Shown here one piece after another: positions 1 through 13,862 of a stretch of DNA of 64,000 nt. The notes under the pieces are model-generated. The model ran no database searches. It saw only the letters and a list, made by a program, of their open reading frames with translations, and was not told the DNA's origin. How positions within the stretch are numbered: the stretch's first letter is position 1; each line of letters opens with the position of its first letter. The DNA is taken from positions 11,325,501-11,389,500 of the forward strand of contig CAMQGK010000637.1 of NCBI GenBank assembly GCA_947000775.1, read 5' to 3'. The stretch comes from Pterois miles. Its lineage: Eukaryota; Chordata; Actinopteri; Perciformes; Scorpaenidae. The translations under genes and the position numbers were made by a program.

Positions 1-1398
1 GCCGCAATGTCTAGTTCTGCTCTTCCTGACAATGTGTGAAGAGTTTCCATACTTTACTGACTGTGTGGTGTTTACCACATTGGGTTTAACATGTGAGGGT
101 GCAGGTCATATCCATGTGGGCCCTCTACCGTTTTCTACTTTCTTAGCCGACTGCTGTTTGTTTTGGTTGACGGATACGGAACGGATATGATGCCACGTTA
201 CTCAAACTACAACAATAAAAGCGGCAACTTCCTTCTACCTCCGCACAGACAAATGAAGCAAATATATTGATTCTGGCATTTAAAAAATATATATTTCAAA
301 GTCATTGTTATGGGTGTACGAGTTGCTTTGAGGACCCAAAGTGCTACCTGCAGATTTCTATTCCAGCTAATCAATTCTGCAAATTAGCGTTTGACTGGTA
401 TAACCGACCTTTGTAGCAATGTTTACGTCCTTCCAGGCTCAAGTATGTTTGAAGCATGTGCTTGCAGTACTTTGTCTAACCCTTACGTACTGTACAAAAT
501 ACATGTCACGCTGTTTTCTGTATTATACTTTGTAATTTCAAATGTTATTTTCGGCCTGAATGAAAATATCCAATTCAAACACAGGAAATTTCTACATTGA
601 TTGTTTAAGGCTGAAAATGAATTCAAACTTCAGCTGGCAAACTGAGAGATAAGATCAAGTTGTCTGAGAGATATTGAGGTGAATTACTTTTTTTTTTACT
701 GAATCAGCCAGCCATACTTAAGGAAATATGCACTGACACAAATGGTAATGTCTCTTTGCTTTTTCTGTTGTGACCTATTGTAGAAACAGTGTAAGTAAGT
801 CCAGAAGGTTTTAATGAATATCAAGTACCTTTTCATGGCTGTGATTATAATAGTTGGCTTATAGCAGTAGGACTGATACCTGGTTCAGAATCAAGGCTAT
901 GCAGGAATATGGCTGCGGTGAATGGCTGCCACATTTATCCAGGCAGTGTTAATCATTTTTTACGCAGGGCAGCAGTATAAAATTGCTAAAGGAGAATTGC
1001 TTCAGCCCGGTCAGTGCAGGGAGCAGTTTGTCTAATCAGAGTGCAAATAAGGTTTGATCACTGTCCAGCGTAATCTGGCCCACAAGCAGCATTTACAGCA
1101 CTAAATCAAGCGTCGGGGAAGCTGCAGGTGCTGCCTCACAGACAGGCCTCCCCCCTGGGGGCCCTGTGCTGGGGAATAAACAGCAAATAAATGGCAGTGC
1201 TGGGAGAGCGATGAGCTGATTAACTCACTGCAGGGCAGTTTCTCATTATCCCCTTAACCCAGACGGAGACCTACCCAATCTTACACCCTGTCTCACTTAC
1301 AGTAGAGCGCTGTCCTGCGTCAGCCTGGCTGACATTGTCTGGGTTATACTTTCACTGAGATAGAGTCTGTATAGATGATGTATAAAAAAGTGAGAATA

Positions 1399-1424
1399 TG
1401 TGTGTGTGTGTGTGTGTGTGTGTG
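1399..1424. repeat. (TG)n microsatellite
   Basis: Thirteen TG units without interruption, followed by a second shorter TG run at about 1438-1450. Confidence 0.95.
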
Positions 1425-4223
1425 GATGTCCTAGCCAGTGTGTGTGTGTGCTGTGTGGTCCATCTCAGGGGAGACTGCTAATGTGTCAGCTCCATGGCTC
1501 ATTTCTTTCAATTACAGCGGCTGGACTAGTAGAGCCCACCAGCGGTCCACTGACAGCTCCATATGGGTCCCATCACCGCTTATCACGGGCCACTCGTGGA
1601 TAATTCATTTACCCTTCATTGAATACGACATATTACCATCAACAAAAGCAGTTACATATCACACAATTCACACATTGTTAATTAAGAGCAGGTTATCATG
1701 ACAGTCATTTTAGATGCAAAATTATTCTATTCAGACAGAGGTGGGATTATTTATCTGAGCTACAGAAGAGTCTTTTATAATGTACCACAAAACAGGGAGA
1801 ATAATGGAATTTTTAAATAATGGCTTCCTAGAATGAAGTTTACGTTACGTAAACTGTTTTCAGATAAAGAAAAGTCACTTTCTGATCGTCTCCGGCGCTT
1901 CAGAGAAAAATGTGATTTTTCTATTGTAAAATGTTGATTTAGCGCGTCACCTGAATATAAAGCATCCTCAGACATAGTTTGAAATGAGCTGCACTGTTTT
2001 CCATTGTGCCCTCCCCCTGTGGTTTCAAAGCGAATTAATTAACATGATACAGAAATAGGTAGAATGCAAATGTTGGAGCCCTCACTTTATGCCTGGGTAT
2101 CCTTTTGTTCCCTTTTATTGTACCAAATTATTTAATTGGGTCTCTCTGATTGTGCACATACACAGGAAGGAACACAGGCCATTGTTAGCTTCCATACAAG
2201 CCACAATGCAGTATCAAATTCAATTCCCATCAAAACGGCAGGCTGCTGTAGAGCCCACAGCGGCCCCGGAGATTAATGAAGATCTGCATCAAGCCAAAGC
2301 GCTGGTCTGAGATGGGAGATTTCTCCCAAATAAAAGACCCCTTCACCAAGAACAAAGGGGGCCCTGAAAAGCAACGGGATGTTCTGAGAGGATGAAATAA
2401 ATGAAAACAAAGACAAGAGTTTGGCGTGGGGAGGGGGCAAAGCTCTGAAATAAAGCTTCTTGTCATTTGATTTACTTAATTCAGTCAACAAGTTGAAATA
2501 CTCAATACAAGCCTGCTGTCTAATGTAGGAGATGAAGTAAATATGAATACTTAACTTTCCATGCATTAACTGAACGTTATTTAAATCTAAAAAAAAAATA
2601 ACAATTTGATAATTATTTTAGGGCTCATCTCTCTAAAATCACACCTCTGTTTTAAATTTTACTATGTAGGCTGAATGGGTTGTGAAGAAAAAGCTGTTAC
2701 TCACTGCCTTAAAAAAAAAAAAAAAAAATACATAAAAAAATTCGAACAAGTCACGGTTCACCTTGATTGAATCAAAGCGTGGGGGACTAACTGGAGTGAA
2801 AGCAATTACTGAGGGTCTGAAGTGAATTAATACACAGTCTTTCTCTGTTTTGTTCTTACAAATAACAGTCATCTGAAGAGAGACGAAATTCAACTGTATT
2901 CAGAGCGTGTGAATGGACTTCTCCTCGCTCGCTTTGTATGAGCTGCAACAACTGGATGACTTGTTCTTTGAATGCAACACGTTGACAGGTGGGCTCTTTC
3001 AACTCAACTCAGCACAACACTTGTTTTGTTTTTGCCTGATAGTTTCAGAGCTTCACGTTGGACTCTCATCTTTTCAGCTGCTCGATAACCATAAATAGTT
3101 TTTTCCCCCCTGACAAAATCTTTGTTTCAATTTCTTTTCTTTACGGATTTTTATCTGCAGTACATGCGCTCAGAGCACAAACATTTAGGCAAAAGGTGCT
3201 TTTAAAAACTCCAATACATACATTTGTAATTGTTTAATAAGTGATGTTATATTACACGACTACATTCGGTGCCACTATTCCAAAAGAGGCGAAAAAAAAA
3301 CGCCACAAAGGAGAGATTTTAAGTTTTTGGTCAGTGCCACCGCCACGCTGCACTCCACTCTTTCACATTCTGCACATGGCGTGTCCCAGCCAGCCATATT
3401 TACTTCATTTCCCCCGATTCATAGATGCTGCTCGCTGGACCAGAACATTCCAGCTGCCACCTCAACATCTCATTATTTTTTTGAAATATCAAGCTTGTAT
3501 CTTCTTGATAAATAATTCGCAGTAGTATAATGTATCAGACTAAAACATATTTTCAGGGGGGCATGGAGGTTAAAGTGCCAATCTCACCTTTTTAATTTTT
3601 TTTTCGCCCTGAAGACAGAGATTTCCATATATAGAGTGACCATGGTTTGTGTTGAACATGAGCAATCGGGATGAAGCGCACGGCGACACATATTGCTGTC
3701 AGAGATTGGAAATGAGGCCTGCTAACCTGTAGGCAGCCTCCCCAGACCAATCAGCTTTACACATTGCCAATGCATTTGCCGCCTCTAAAAAGAATTGTGA
3801 CTGTGAAGTTTTTATCGGAGTAGTTGACAAACATTACTCTTTAATGCAGTTTTGTAGAAATGCATTCTTATCCCTCTTGGAAGGCATTTATCTACTTGAA
3901 ACCTGCAAAATGGTTGCCACAGGGAAGGATTTCTTTTAATAGACTACAATAGGCTCAGTATGGGACACATTCTGATTTTTGTGATAGATAGGGGGCCCAG
4001 CCATATATTCATGGGAAATTGTTTATCTTCAAGCGGGAGGAGTGAAAGGGCCATTTTACAATAGCATTTCAACTTTCATCTGAAACGATTCTTTTGACTC
4101 ATATAAATTGTTCTGTAGAATTTCATACAGGTGCTTTTCATAAAAAAATCAATCTGCAAAAGGAGATGTCCCAAAACAGAAAATACAAACCTCCCTGATC
4201 GAAGAAAAAATGTGTCTATACAT

Positions 4224-4540
4224 ACAGCAAAAAACCACACACACATATGTATAGATATATGTATAAATAGACATATAAATATATGCATGCATGCACACAT
4301 ATACGTATGTGTATACACTGTGTATATGTATATAGTCTACATATATATACATATAAGTGTGTATACAATATATATACATGTGTGTACATACTCTGTGTAT
4401 ACTGTATATATACATAAATACACACATATATACACATTCATACTGTATGTACATAAACAGTATACACATACATATGTATATACACACAAATACTGGACAC
4501 ATTTTTTTGTTTATATATATCTATATATTATATATTTATC
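4224..4540. repeat. alternating purine-pyrimidine AT/AC/GT tract
   Basis: About 320 bases of irregular TATA, ACAC, GTGT and TACATA units. Long open frames on both strands rich in Y, I, H, C and T are artefacts of this composition. Confidence 0.9.
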
Positions 4541-7259
4541 CATGCATAAACAGGATGGTAACGTTTCTTATATTATGACTAAATGGACGTCGCGTGTCAG
4601 AATCGTAACATTTTAAAAACGCAGAGGGGAAAAAAGACCTCGGTGGGAGGCAAATGTCCCACGACGTCTGCTATTCAGACGGCGCTACATTGTGCTGCCA
4701 TGCGCTCTCTCTTCATGCGGCTGAGGTTTTTTTTTTTTTTTTTTCTTGTGGGGTCCTTGTGATGCTCGGGCAAGGCCTTTCCCTGGTCTGTCTCTGTAAC
4801 AGAAGCCAGCAACCAGGCGACACAATGTAAGAGCAGGGCCTGAAGACGAGGGGGGCCTTGTGCAGTCTTAACGCCACTCTCAGGAAGCGGGGACAATCAA
4901 TCAATAGACTGTCCCTCTCCAGTAGGGGCCAAATGTAAACAAATTGAAAAGGACGGAGAACAAAACAGATTGGTGACTGAAACAGACATACTCAATAGGG
5001 TTACTGCTACAAATGAAATGCCTTTGTGGTTGTTTCCTTCCAGGCTTCACCATGATTTGTGCCATTCACGGCGACATGACGTGTGATAGCAAGTGTGACC
5101 AACTTCAAATTTTGGTTAAAAAACAACAGTTGCAAAGAATCTTAAACAAATCCTTATAGGTAGATTATTCTAGTATCAGTACATGCGTCAAAACGAACAT
5201 CTGCGATGCAATGAGATGCATTCAGCGTCGGAGGTACTTTAATTTGTCAGTGCACTTCTTCTCAGAGACCTGTGCCGATGAGCCACGGTAACATCTTACA
5301 CCGTATAACATACAGCGCTCAAGGGCACGAGCACAGAACTCTGTGCATGTCAGAGCTGCGTGCCACAAGTTAAATTAATGAATCTTTAAAAGGTTTAGGT
5401 TTTTTTAATGAGAGAATCTGTTGTAGCTTTTTATCAAACCTCTTCATATTTCACTGAGGTGGAATGGTGCACCACATTTGCGAGGCAGAACTAATGCTAT
5501 ATAAATCTCAAGTAATAAGCAGGCCCTGGGGACATCATCTAAATGAAGATTTTACACCAATTTAAACCTGCCTGCAATTTGATTCCTGCCTTAAGTGCAT
5601 TTGTTTAACAGGTGCTGGAGATGCAAGCGTTTCCCTCCAAAGTGTCGCTATGTCTCCTTTATTAATTTCTGGATTGCAAGTGGGCGGGGGAGTACGAAGA
5701 GAAAGGGGAGTTGACAAACACTAATCAAAGGTTCAGAGTGGGCTGATTCTACCATAGAACCAATGTACTTTTGCTTCATTTGCAAACTAATGATTTTAAA
5801 CCCCCACAATCTGTTTGAGGTCAGCTCCTGTGTATTTTGGATACGCTTGGCTATTAGCATCACTGAAAGCTTCAGATGTGTCAAGTCTGCTCCCCCTCCA
5901 GTGATAGTCACCTACTTTAATTTCCCTGCAGGCCTCAGAGGGGGATGAATTCAACTAAAATCACAAGCTGTTTTGTTGGCAATCCTTTGTGGCCTATAAT
6001 GAATCTAATGAATATAAAGAGAGGAGAAGGGAGGGAGGGGGGAAAGGGATGGAGGCGAATACATTTCAACCACGCTGTGTTGCTTTTACTTGACGATTTG
6101 TGACCCTCAACAATGGGACAATGGCGAGTGTTTTTGTACCCTTAATTTGCCTTTGTGTTTCAGCTTCATCTCTTTCACCGCCAAGCATTCAAAGTCGTCA
6201 GTTGAAGAATAACTGCTGACTCCACGGTCTGTCAGACAAAGGGGAGGTTTTAAGATGAATCCCTAACTATCAGCCGGCCAGTGGAGCAGAAAGGGAAAGG
6301 GGCTCAAAGACAACAACAGGCAAGTCAAAAGGTAGAATTAGCCGGAGTTCCCAAAACAGGCCTGAAGCACTTCCTCTCTCGTCCAACCCGACACAAACAG
6401 CGTTTTCCGCCTCCTAAAAGCTGCCATACGTTCGTACTCGCCCTCGGAGAGGTGTTCAGCACATGAATTAAAGTGGTTCATCTGATAAGGGCAGAGTGAA
6501 GGTAGAGGCCCAGTGGAGTTGTGACGCTGCTATTAAAGCTGGCATGTTTCTGATTTCACAGTCCCCCTCAGGTGGCAGGATCGCATTAACAGCCTTGTTG
6601 TTCTCTACTCCAACCCACATTCAGGTCAGGACTTAAAGTTAGAGGGACTTTTACAAACGTTGGATCTGCTCAATAAGCAAACAGCAAATAAAATACAGAG
6701 CAAAATGACCACAACTCAACCAATGCCTTACCAAACATCTCAGCACATGAACTTTTTAAGTGCTGTAGTTAACGCTGGGTAGATGATAACAAAGTTCTGT
6801 GCCACTGGTTCAATGCCGGTATGCTCCCCAGTCCCTGTAATGATTTCTATTCATAAACATGCAGTGTGCTATCCTCCACCTGGCAGCTGCCTCTGTGCAT
6901 ATGAGATTACTATTATGCATCTTCCAATCCCAAGGATAAACATCTCTCCACTTTTGAAGTTTGCAAGCACGAGGCATATTTTAGTGCCATACGACTTAAG
7001 CATCCCTTCAGGTATCACTTGCAATCTTTTCTCATTCTATATACATTGTTCAACTTTAATGGGTATCTAATTTGTGTTATCAGCTTACAGGGCAGTAAGT
7101 AATAATTTGCATGGCTGCCCTAAGCAAATATGCTTCCATAAGCATCCCATAGTATAGACACTAGAATGGATTAACCTCCATATTGGCTATGCCCCGATGG
7201 TCAATGCTTTTTTAGAAATAAGTAGAACAGATAGTTTAGTTTGGCGGCAATCGTGCTAT

Positions 7260-7286
7260 ATAAAAAAAAAAAAAAAAAAAAAAAAA
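7260..7286. repeat. poly-A run
   Basis: A run of some 25 A; other runs of similar type lie at 2710-2728, 4727-4744 (T), 12711-12728 and 16943-16958. No retrotransposon body was recognised beside it. Confidence 0.9.
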
Positions 7287-10200
7287 CTGTCTGGCATTTC
7301 CCCAAAACCCTTCTACCTTCAGATGCTATGTTGGATATAATCCTTGAACCCATAGCAACGGTGAAATGACATCCATGGATCTACATTTCCAGCAATGTCA
7401 ACGACGGTTAAGACCCCTGCTGGAAAGAAACATAGGTTTGTACTTGAATAATTTTATTTCCTCTTGTGACACACAGCGCGTACAGTCGTAAGTGGCCTCT
7501 TTTTCTCTCTTGTAAATCCAGCTGCCCTCTAACCCGGCTCACAATAAGAATGACTGAACGTCATACATGTGGCCTCTCTTTGCTACCATCTATGAATCCG
7601 TCTTTGGGAGGTATTCAGGCATTTTTATGCTACTTTTTTTTTTTTCTTGCCTAAGCAGTGATAACAAGTCTGAGCAGTGTGAAGGTCAGTGCAATTTTAA
7701 TGTTAACTGCACACAGTAGAGGCTATCAGTGCAGATAGTTTCAGAAGATTCACTACCAACAGTCCTTAAGACACAGAAAAGCCCATTGAAATTGTCTGAC
7801 AGACTCTTTTCACCCTGACAAGGTCTCACTACTCTCTAACATGGATGACAGCTCTCTTTATCTCTAGTGAATTTCAAGTGCCAGTTGCCCTCAACGTAAA
7901 CCCTGTATTGATACCAGTGAGAGTAAAGATCCTCAGTCCAGAGCCGCAACTTAATCAACATTTGAAATTAGCTTGCACATGTGTACTGTGTGATCACAGC
8001 GGCACCACAGGGTAAACGGGGATACATCTACCGTAGGAGCTTGATATTCTACTGGCTTGCATCAGGCATGTGTGATACGCTTGTTAGCTTAGTAGACAGT
8101 TAATTGCCGTGGTGGGTGGTTAGAGCGCTAGGAGCCTGATCTTAGGAATATGTCATATTTGTTAATCGGACATGCAGATGCAAATAATGTGTGACAGACT
8201 GTGACCAACACTACCGGAACATAAATACTGTTAACTTCAGAAATGTTCTTGGCTCAGAAATATCACTGCATATAAAGGCTATAAAGACAACCCACTGTTT
8301 TATCTATTTATTTATTTTGTTTAGCTATTTCTGTTCACGGGCCAACGTGACAAAAGAAGTGTGAGGACAAAAAAAAAATCCTACTGGAATAGTAGCGTGC
8401 CAGATTATGCTTTGTTGTGGGCTCTGTGTACTACAATCCCACGCTAGTTGGGGATTGTTGGCCTGATTACATTAGCTGGGGCTAAGGATTCATGTAAAGT
8501 GAAATGTGAACTGTGTGCACCATGAATGGAAGGAACACTCAGGGTTGCACAACTTAATTCATATTCCTAGAAGGATTTGTAATTTGCAAAACGTATCAGA
8601 TATCTGACAGGAGGGCACAGCCTCTTTAAAACTATGCTATTCAAACTTGCATACAGTTTGAAAAGCTCGTCCATAAAGATTGATTAAAGTTATAAAGATT
8701 TTGCATCAAAAGGGGTTCTGATTAAAGCCCTCTGCCACGGAGACGCTACTCTTTTGCATCCGTTCTGTAATCTCTCTCACTTGGTGAAATTGTTGTTAAT
8801 GCAGAAATAATATCAATGCAAACTATATTAATAACCATGGTGCAAGAAGCTGGAGCAATGTCACTTAATCAATGAAAACAAATCATGCACACCTTGCTGT
8901 GATTATCTGGAGGAGTGTGAATATTAATGTCTCGGTGTGAATCAATGTCGGGGTTGCATATATTGCCTCCTGTGTTTACTCATGGTTAAGACATTTCTTT
9001 CTTTTATATTTCTGCTGCATCGCTAAGAGCAATCAATGAAATACTAAATAGAGATATGATAGCAGCTATTATAGTAATTCAACAACAGCAACAAAACACG
9101 AGCGATGGTATTATTGTAAACTATAAAGATGGGATGTTCAAATTTCAATTAACTTGGGTTTGTATTTGCTGATATTAATTAAGAGGGCTTGCAGAAGGAC
9201 ACAAAGGAGACAGGTTTATTGTCTCAGATTATTCTCATGAAAGCAGCATTAGTATGTAGCGCAACGCTACCTAATTAACTGGCATGGGAGGCAAGACATT
9301 ACAGTGGAAACCTTTTGATTTGTGGGAGGTAATAGCATTGGGCAAGAAACAGATTCTTTATTTCATTATTTGATAAGAGGGCCTTTAATGAAAATATCAG
9401 CCCAGGAGCAACGCAAGTCAACATCACTACTTTGGTGTGAGGAAAAAAAAAAAAACTTGCTTCAAGGAGTATTATTGCAGGCGATGAATTACCTCATGAC
9501 TACAGTTCATTAAATAAAATGTGAAACACACCTGGTGGGCTAATGGAGGTCAGACATATAAGCAGCAGCATGAGCGTAAGGGGATGTGGCAATCAGAGAC
9601 AAAGCAGCATCTCGCCTCTCTCTGACGGGTTAATGAAATGCCTGCCGCTAAGTGTCGGTGAAGTGAGACTCGGCTCAGTCTCTCCTGTCGTCTGGAGTCA
9701 GCGATGTGACGGCGTTGTATCAGTGTCACTGAGAGAGCAATCATACCATTCCTTTCCTCCGAGTCCAAAGGTTGTTTTAAATTCCCTTGGCAGCAGAATG
9801 CTTTAGGGGGTCAAACACACCAAATCTCCGAACAATAATGAGCCAACTATCAGTTACATCACTCGCCTGTAATCATTGGCCGGCATTAAAAGCATCTTTT
9901 TTTTTCTGTTCTGCATACTTGACGGTGAATGCTTTTGAAATGGGTATAATGTAATCTGTGCCGCAGATATCTTCCGCTTTTGTGCATCTATCCAAGAAGT
10001 GAATGGTTGGGCCTATCGGTTACTCTCTGGAGGTGATGTATACGCTCTCTAGAACAATGCCACAAACAGATGAAGGCTATAATATGCTGCCCATTCCTGC
10101 TCTCTCACTTTTCAGGGCTATTTTGTCTTCTTTTGGAAAAACAGTTTAGGTGCCACCAACTTTTTTTTTCCCCTAGAGGTTATTTAACTCAATGCAAGAA

Positions 10201-10797
10201 ATAATATTTTCCAAGTGCAAGATAGCCTCAAGATAACTGAACAGTTAACTGTGCAGGAACTAGTTTGTGAAATATAAAACCACATGGGTCACGAGCAGAA
10301 AATATACTAGTACAAAGCAAAATGTACATAAACTGAGCCAAATGCTTCTTATCTCTTCCTATCTCTAAATCAGCTTAATCAATAAAGTTGTGGCGTACAA
10401 ACACACAGAGATCCACGTTCAAGTAACTGATCACGAGACAGAAAATTTCCATTACAAGACGCATCATTTTGACATTATCTTCAAGATGAAAAAGTTTTTA
10501 TTCTTTGACCGTGACGTGTGTCAGATTATCCACCGCGCTGTCTATCTGTATTACCCATTCATTTTCACACCGACAGTCTGAAGAATAAAGACACAGCGTT
10601 TAAATACATCTCCCCGCTCAATGGACATTCTTCACCAGATGTGCAACAGATAGCGTCAGTCTAATCTTTCAAAGCAACAGTATCAACTTTACTATGTAGT
10701 TACTGGGGGAAAAAAAAATAATCCTCACAGATTATGATTTTAAATCAGCTTTAAGGTTAAGTTTGACTCTTTTTCCAAACTTTCTTTTAATTATTGC

Positions 10798-11519
10798 TAG
10801 GGCTGTCAATTTAACGCGATAATAAGGCATTAATGCAAATTTGTTTAAATGCCACTAATTTCTTTAATGCATTAATGGAAGTTACGATTTTTAGGTTGTG
10901 GCAGGCTCCGTTTTAAAGCTAGCATGACAATACTGGCAGCATATCAAAGTAGAAAACCTAAGGAATCCACTGGTACCAACCGTGTCATGCTAGCTTGTCG
11001 AGAGGGATAATAAATGAAGCTTGAAACTTGTGATAAATTTTGGCACGGAAAAACTGTCGTGGCCATTATTAAGGGGTCCCTTGACCTCTGACCTCCAGAT
11101 ATGTGAATAAAATGGGTCCTCTGGGTACCACCGAGTCTCCCCTTTACAGACATGCCCACTTTATGATAATCACATGCAGTTTGGGGCAAGTCATAGTCAA
11201 GTCAGCACACTGACACACTGACAGCTGTTGTTGCCTATTGGGCTGCAGTTTGTCATGTTATGATTTGAGCACATTTTTTATGCTAAACGCAGTACCTGTG
11301 AGGATTTTGTGTTGCATTGATTTCCAATAATATATACATACATTTGCATAAAGCAAGTATATTTGCCCACTCCTATGTTGACAAGAGTATTAAGTATTTG
11401 ACAAATCTCCCTTTAAGGGGTATTTTGAACAGATAAAAAAATGTGTGATTAATTGTGATCAACTATGGACAATCATGCAATTAATTGCGATTAAATATTG
11501 TATTCGATTCACAGTCCTA
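10798..11519. mobile_element. hAT-type non-autonomous transposon
   Basis: 722 bp bounded by TAGGGCTGTCAATTTAACGCG and the inverted end GATTCACAGTCCTA, with the subterminal AATTAATTGCGATTAA motif typical of teleost hAT elements. Flanking octamers are ATTATTGC and ATGATTAC (6 of 8 match), a plausible worn 8-bp target-site duplication. No transposase frame is present. Confidence 0.8.
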
Positions 11520-13059
11520 ATGATTACATTTACAAGGGAAGAAAAAAACAATGCCTTTAAGTCATCAAAATTCAATTAGAGAGGTGTGACTTTTTCAGAT
11601 GATTGAACTACAAAGTTTAAAACATACACGGCAGAGGAAGAAGCCATTTTACAGAGGGACATTTAGTACAGTCCGTCCCACTTTATCAGGCATCTCCAGC
11701 ATTGTCCATAGGGAGTTAACTTTTAGACTGTTTACTGGCTCAAAGGCCAGGCATGCATCTGAAGCCACATAGGAAAGATAATGTATCCCAGGCTACAAAA
11801 GCAGGCAAATCACTGTGCATTAAGACTGGGCACACAATAGACAACAATGGCTTGCATAAACACTATTTAGAACTATTCACATGGCATTGAAGAGATGGGC
11901 GTCGACTCGCTATTGCTGCAAAGCCGGCGCATTGTGCGGAGGTGAAAAGGAGTCTAATGAACAGGAAGCCTTATTTGAGAGAGCTGACAGTAACCATACA
12001 ACAGCCGCATTGTGCGCTTGCCACCAACCCTGTGGGTCTCTACATTAGGAGAAATGATGAGAAAGTAACCCGAAAAGACACAGTGGGCCCTTGGACCCGC
12101 GTAAATGCAACCAGACAATAATGGGGGACACAAGCTGTCCCCACCTTTACCCAAAGCTGCACGTTTACATGCACAGAACATCAACCGCTCTCATGGCCGA
12201 GGATAAAAGCCCCCCGGCCAGATGGAACTTTGAAGTGCATTTGGGTTAGTTTACCACCAAAGACCGCAATTTTAGTGCAGCAGCAGTTTAAATATATGTC
12301 ATACATTTTAAATTATATCAAACTCTGCAGGGGAAAGTTAGAAACTCTGGAGTTTGGTGCACTAGGCCTCCTCCTCCTCCACACTCACACACATTCACAC
12401 TCACATTATGCCCCCCTGCCTCAAGCTTCATCAATCTTCCACAAAAGGATGACATCACCAATAAGCATAGCCTTTTATAGCTTAAAGCAATAAGCCTTAT
12501 TTACTGGTGAGATAAGCCCTCCGCTATTGTCTCGCCCTCCACTTTGCTTCTTTCTCTCGCAGTTGAAGAATCAAACAGCACTTTTGGAAGGTGACAGAGC
12601 ATGCCCGGGATTTAAGGCTAAAGCATGCAAAGAGGTTTCCTATTTGGTGGCATTTCAAAAGGGCCACATTAGCCAGTTCAGTTCAAAGTAGCAGGGGCAG
12701 GTGACATTACAAAAAAAAAAAAAAAAAATAAAAGCAGGATTCTTTGAGACCTCTTGTTTTCTTTAAGTTTTGTTTTTCATAAATAAGGTGATATATAAAT
12801 AGATTCGCCCTTGTTTTCTGTGCAAATGTGCGTAAAAACTTTAATATACTCTCACTCTACAGAGTTTGAAACAAACCACAGCCTGGGGAGTTTACGAAGC
12901 ACAATCATCCATTACACGCGTGACCTATAATTACTGTTTGTAGCAGTATTAGTCGGCCCTTCCATAAGGCCAGTCCAGGGTGGTCACTAAACTGCTGAGG
13001 CATCATGATGCAGTGTGGCTTATTAAACCTCACAGTTCATGCAGAGGAGAACTACCTGC

Positions 13060-13362
13060 AGTTAAAGAAGAAGAAGAAGAAGAAGAAGAAGAAGATAATC
13101 CTTTATTAGTCCCACGAGGGGAAATTCAATTTTTTCACTCTGTTGTTAACTTATACACGGTACATGCAGACCCGAACACACACGTGCACAAACATGCAAC
13201 AATGGAGAGATGTCAGAGTGATGGGGCTGCTCCTGACAAGCACCCCGAGCAGTTGGGGGTTTGGTGCCTTGCTCAGGGGCACCTCGGCAGTGCCCAAGAG
13301 GTAAACTGGCACCTCTCCAGCTACCAGTTCACACTCAGTTCTTGGTCCATGTCGGGACTTGA
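13060..13362 (-). mobile_element. SINE with LINE-like tail, 5'-truncated
   Basis: On the minus strand it starts near AAGTCCCGACATGGACC (end of a tRNA-like head), runs through a central part containing GCCGAGGTGCCCCTGAGCAA, and ends CGTGGGACTAATAAAGGATT followed by a (TTC)n tail (13060-13094). This tail is widespread on teleost SINE/LINE elements. The A-box half of the head is missing. Family name left open. Confidence 0.65.
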
Positions 13363-13367
13363 AAAAC

Positions 13368-13862
13368 TAAAACAGTCACTATATCCTGACAAATGTGCAT
13401 GAGACAGGTAATCTGTGCCTCTGTGTCTTCCGGTGCTCCTAACGGCATCTGCAGGATTTCACAGACCGGATGAAAACAACCAATCAGAGCCGAGCTGGAG
13501 CCTGGTGTCTCTGAGCAGCTGTCAATCACTCACAAGCTCTGATCAAACGGTCAAACTAGGCAGCGCTGATCAAATATGAATCAATATTCTGTTACTGTAA
13601 TGACTATTTCTCTCCTCAGATGTTTACAGAAATATCTTGTAGTTACTGTTATAAAATGAGGAAGTTTGTGACCCGGCAGCCATGTTGAGCTCAGCCAATA
13701 GGAACTCTTTCTCTCTCTGAAATGACCTGTGATTGGTCAAAGTCTCCTGTCACAGGCTAGATTTTTTAAAGTCTGAAAACAGAGCCATGAGGAGGTGCAG
13801 CAGTCTAGTTTTCTCTCTGAACACTTGAATTACAACATGCTGAAAGGTTATTATTGATTTTT
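13368..13862. repeat. dispersed repeat, copy 1
   Basis: Starts CAGTCACTATATCCTGACAA, contains AACCAATCAGAGCCGAGCTG and CAGCGCTGATCAAATATGAA, ends near GCCCAGTGATTCCAAAAACA. The same order of segments recurs at 62056-62880. No coding capacity. Class unknown. Confidence 0.8.

Noticed and set aside
4076..4616. Open frames of 117-161 codons on both strands rich in Y, H, I, T
   Set aside because: Composition artefact of the alternating TATA/ACAC tract.
12980..13402. 140-codon plus-strand frame with a Glu run
   Set aside because: The Glu run is the (GAA)n tail of the SINE and the rest is SINE sequence in antisense.
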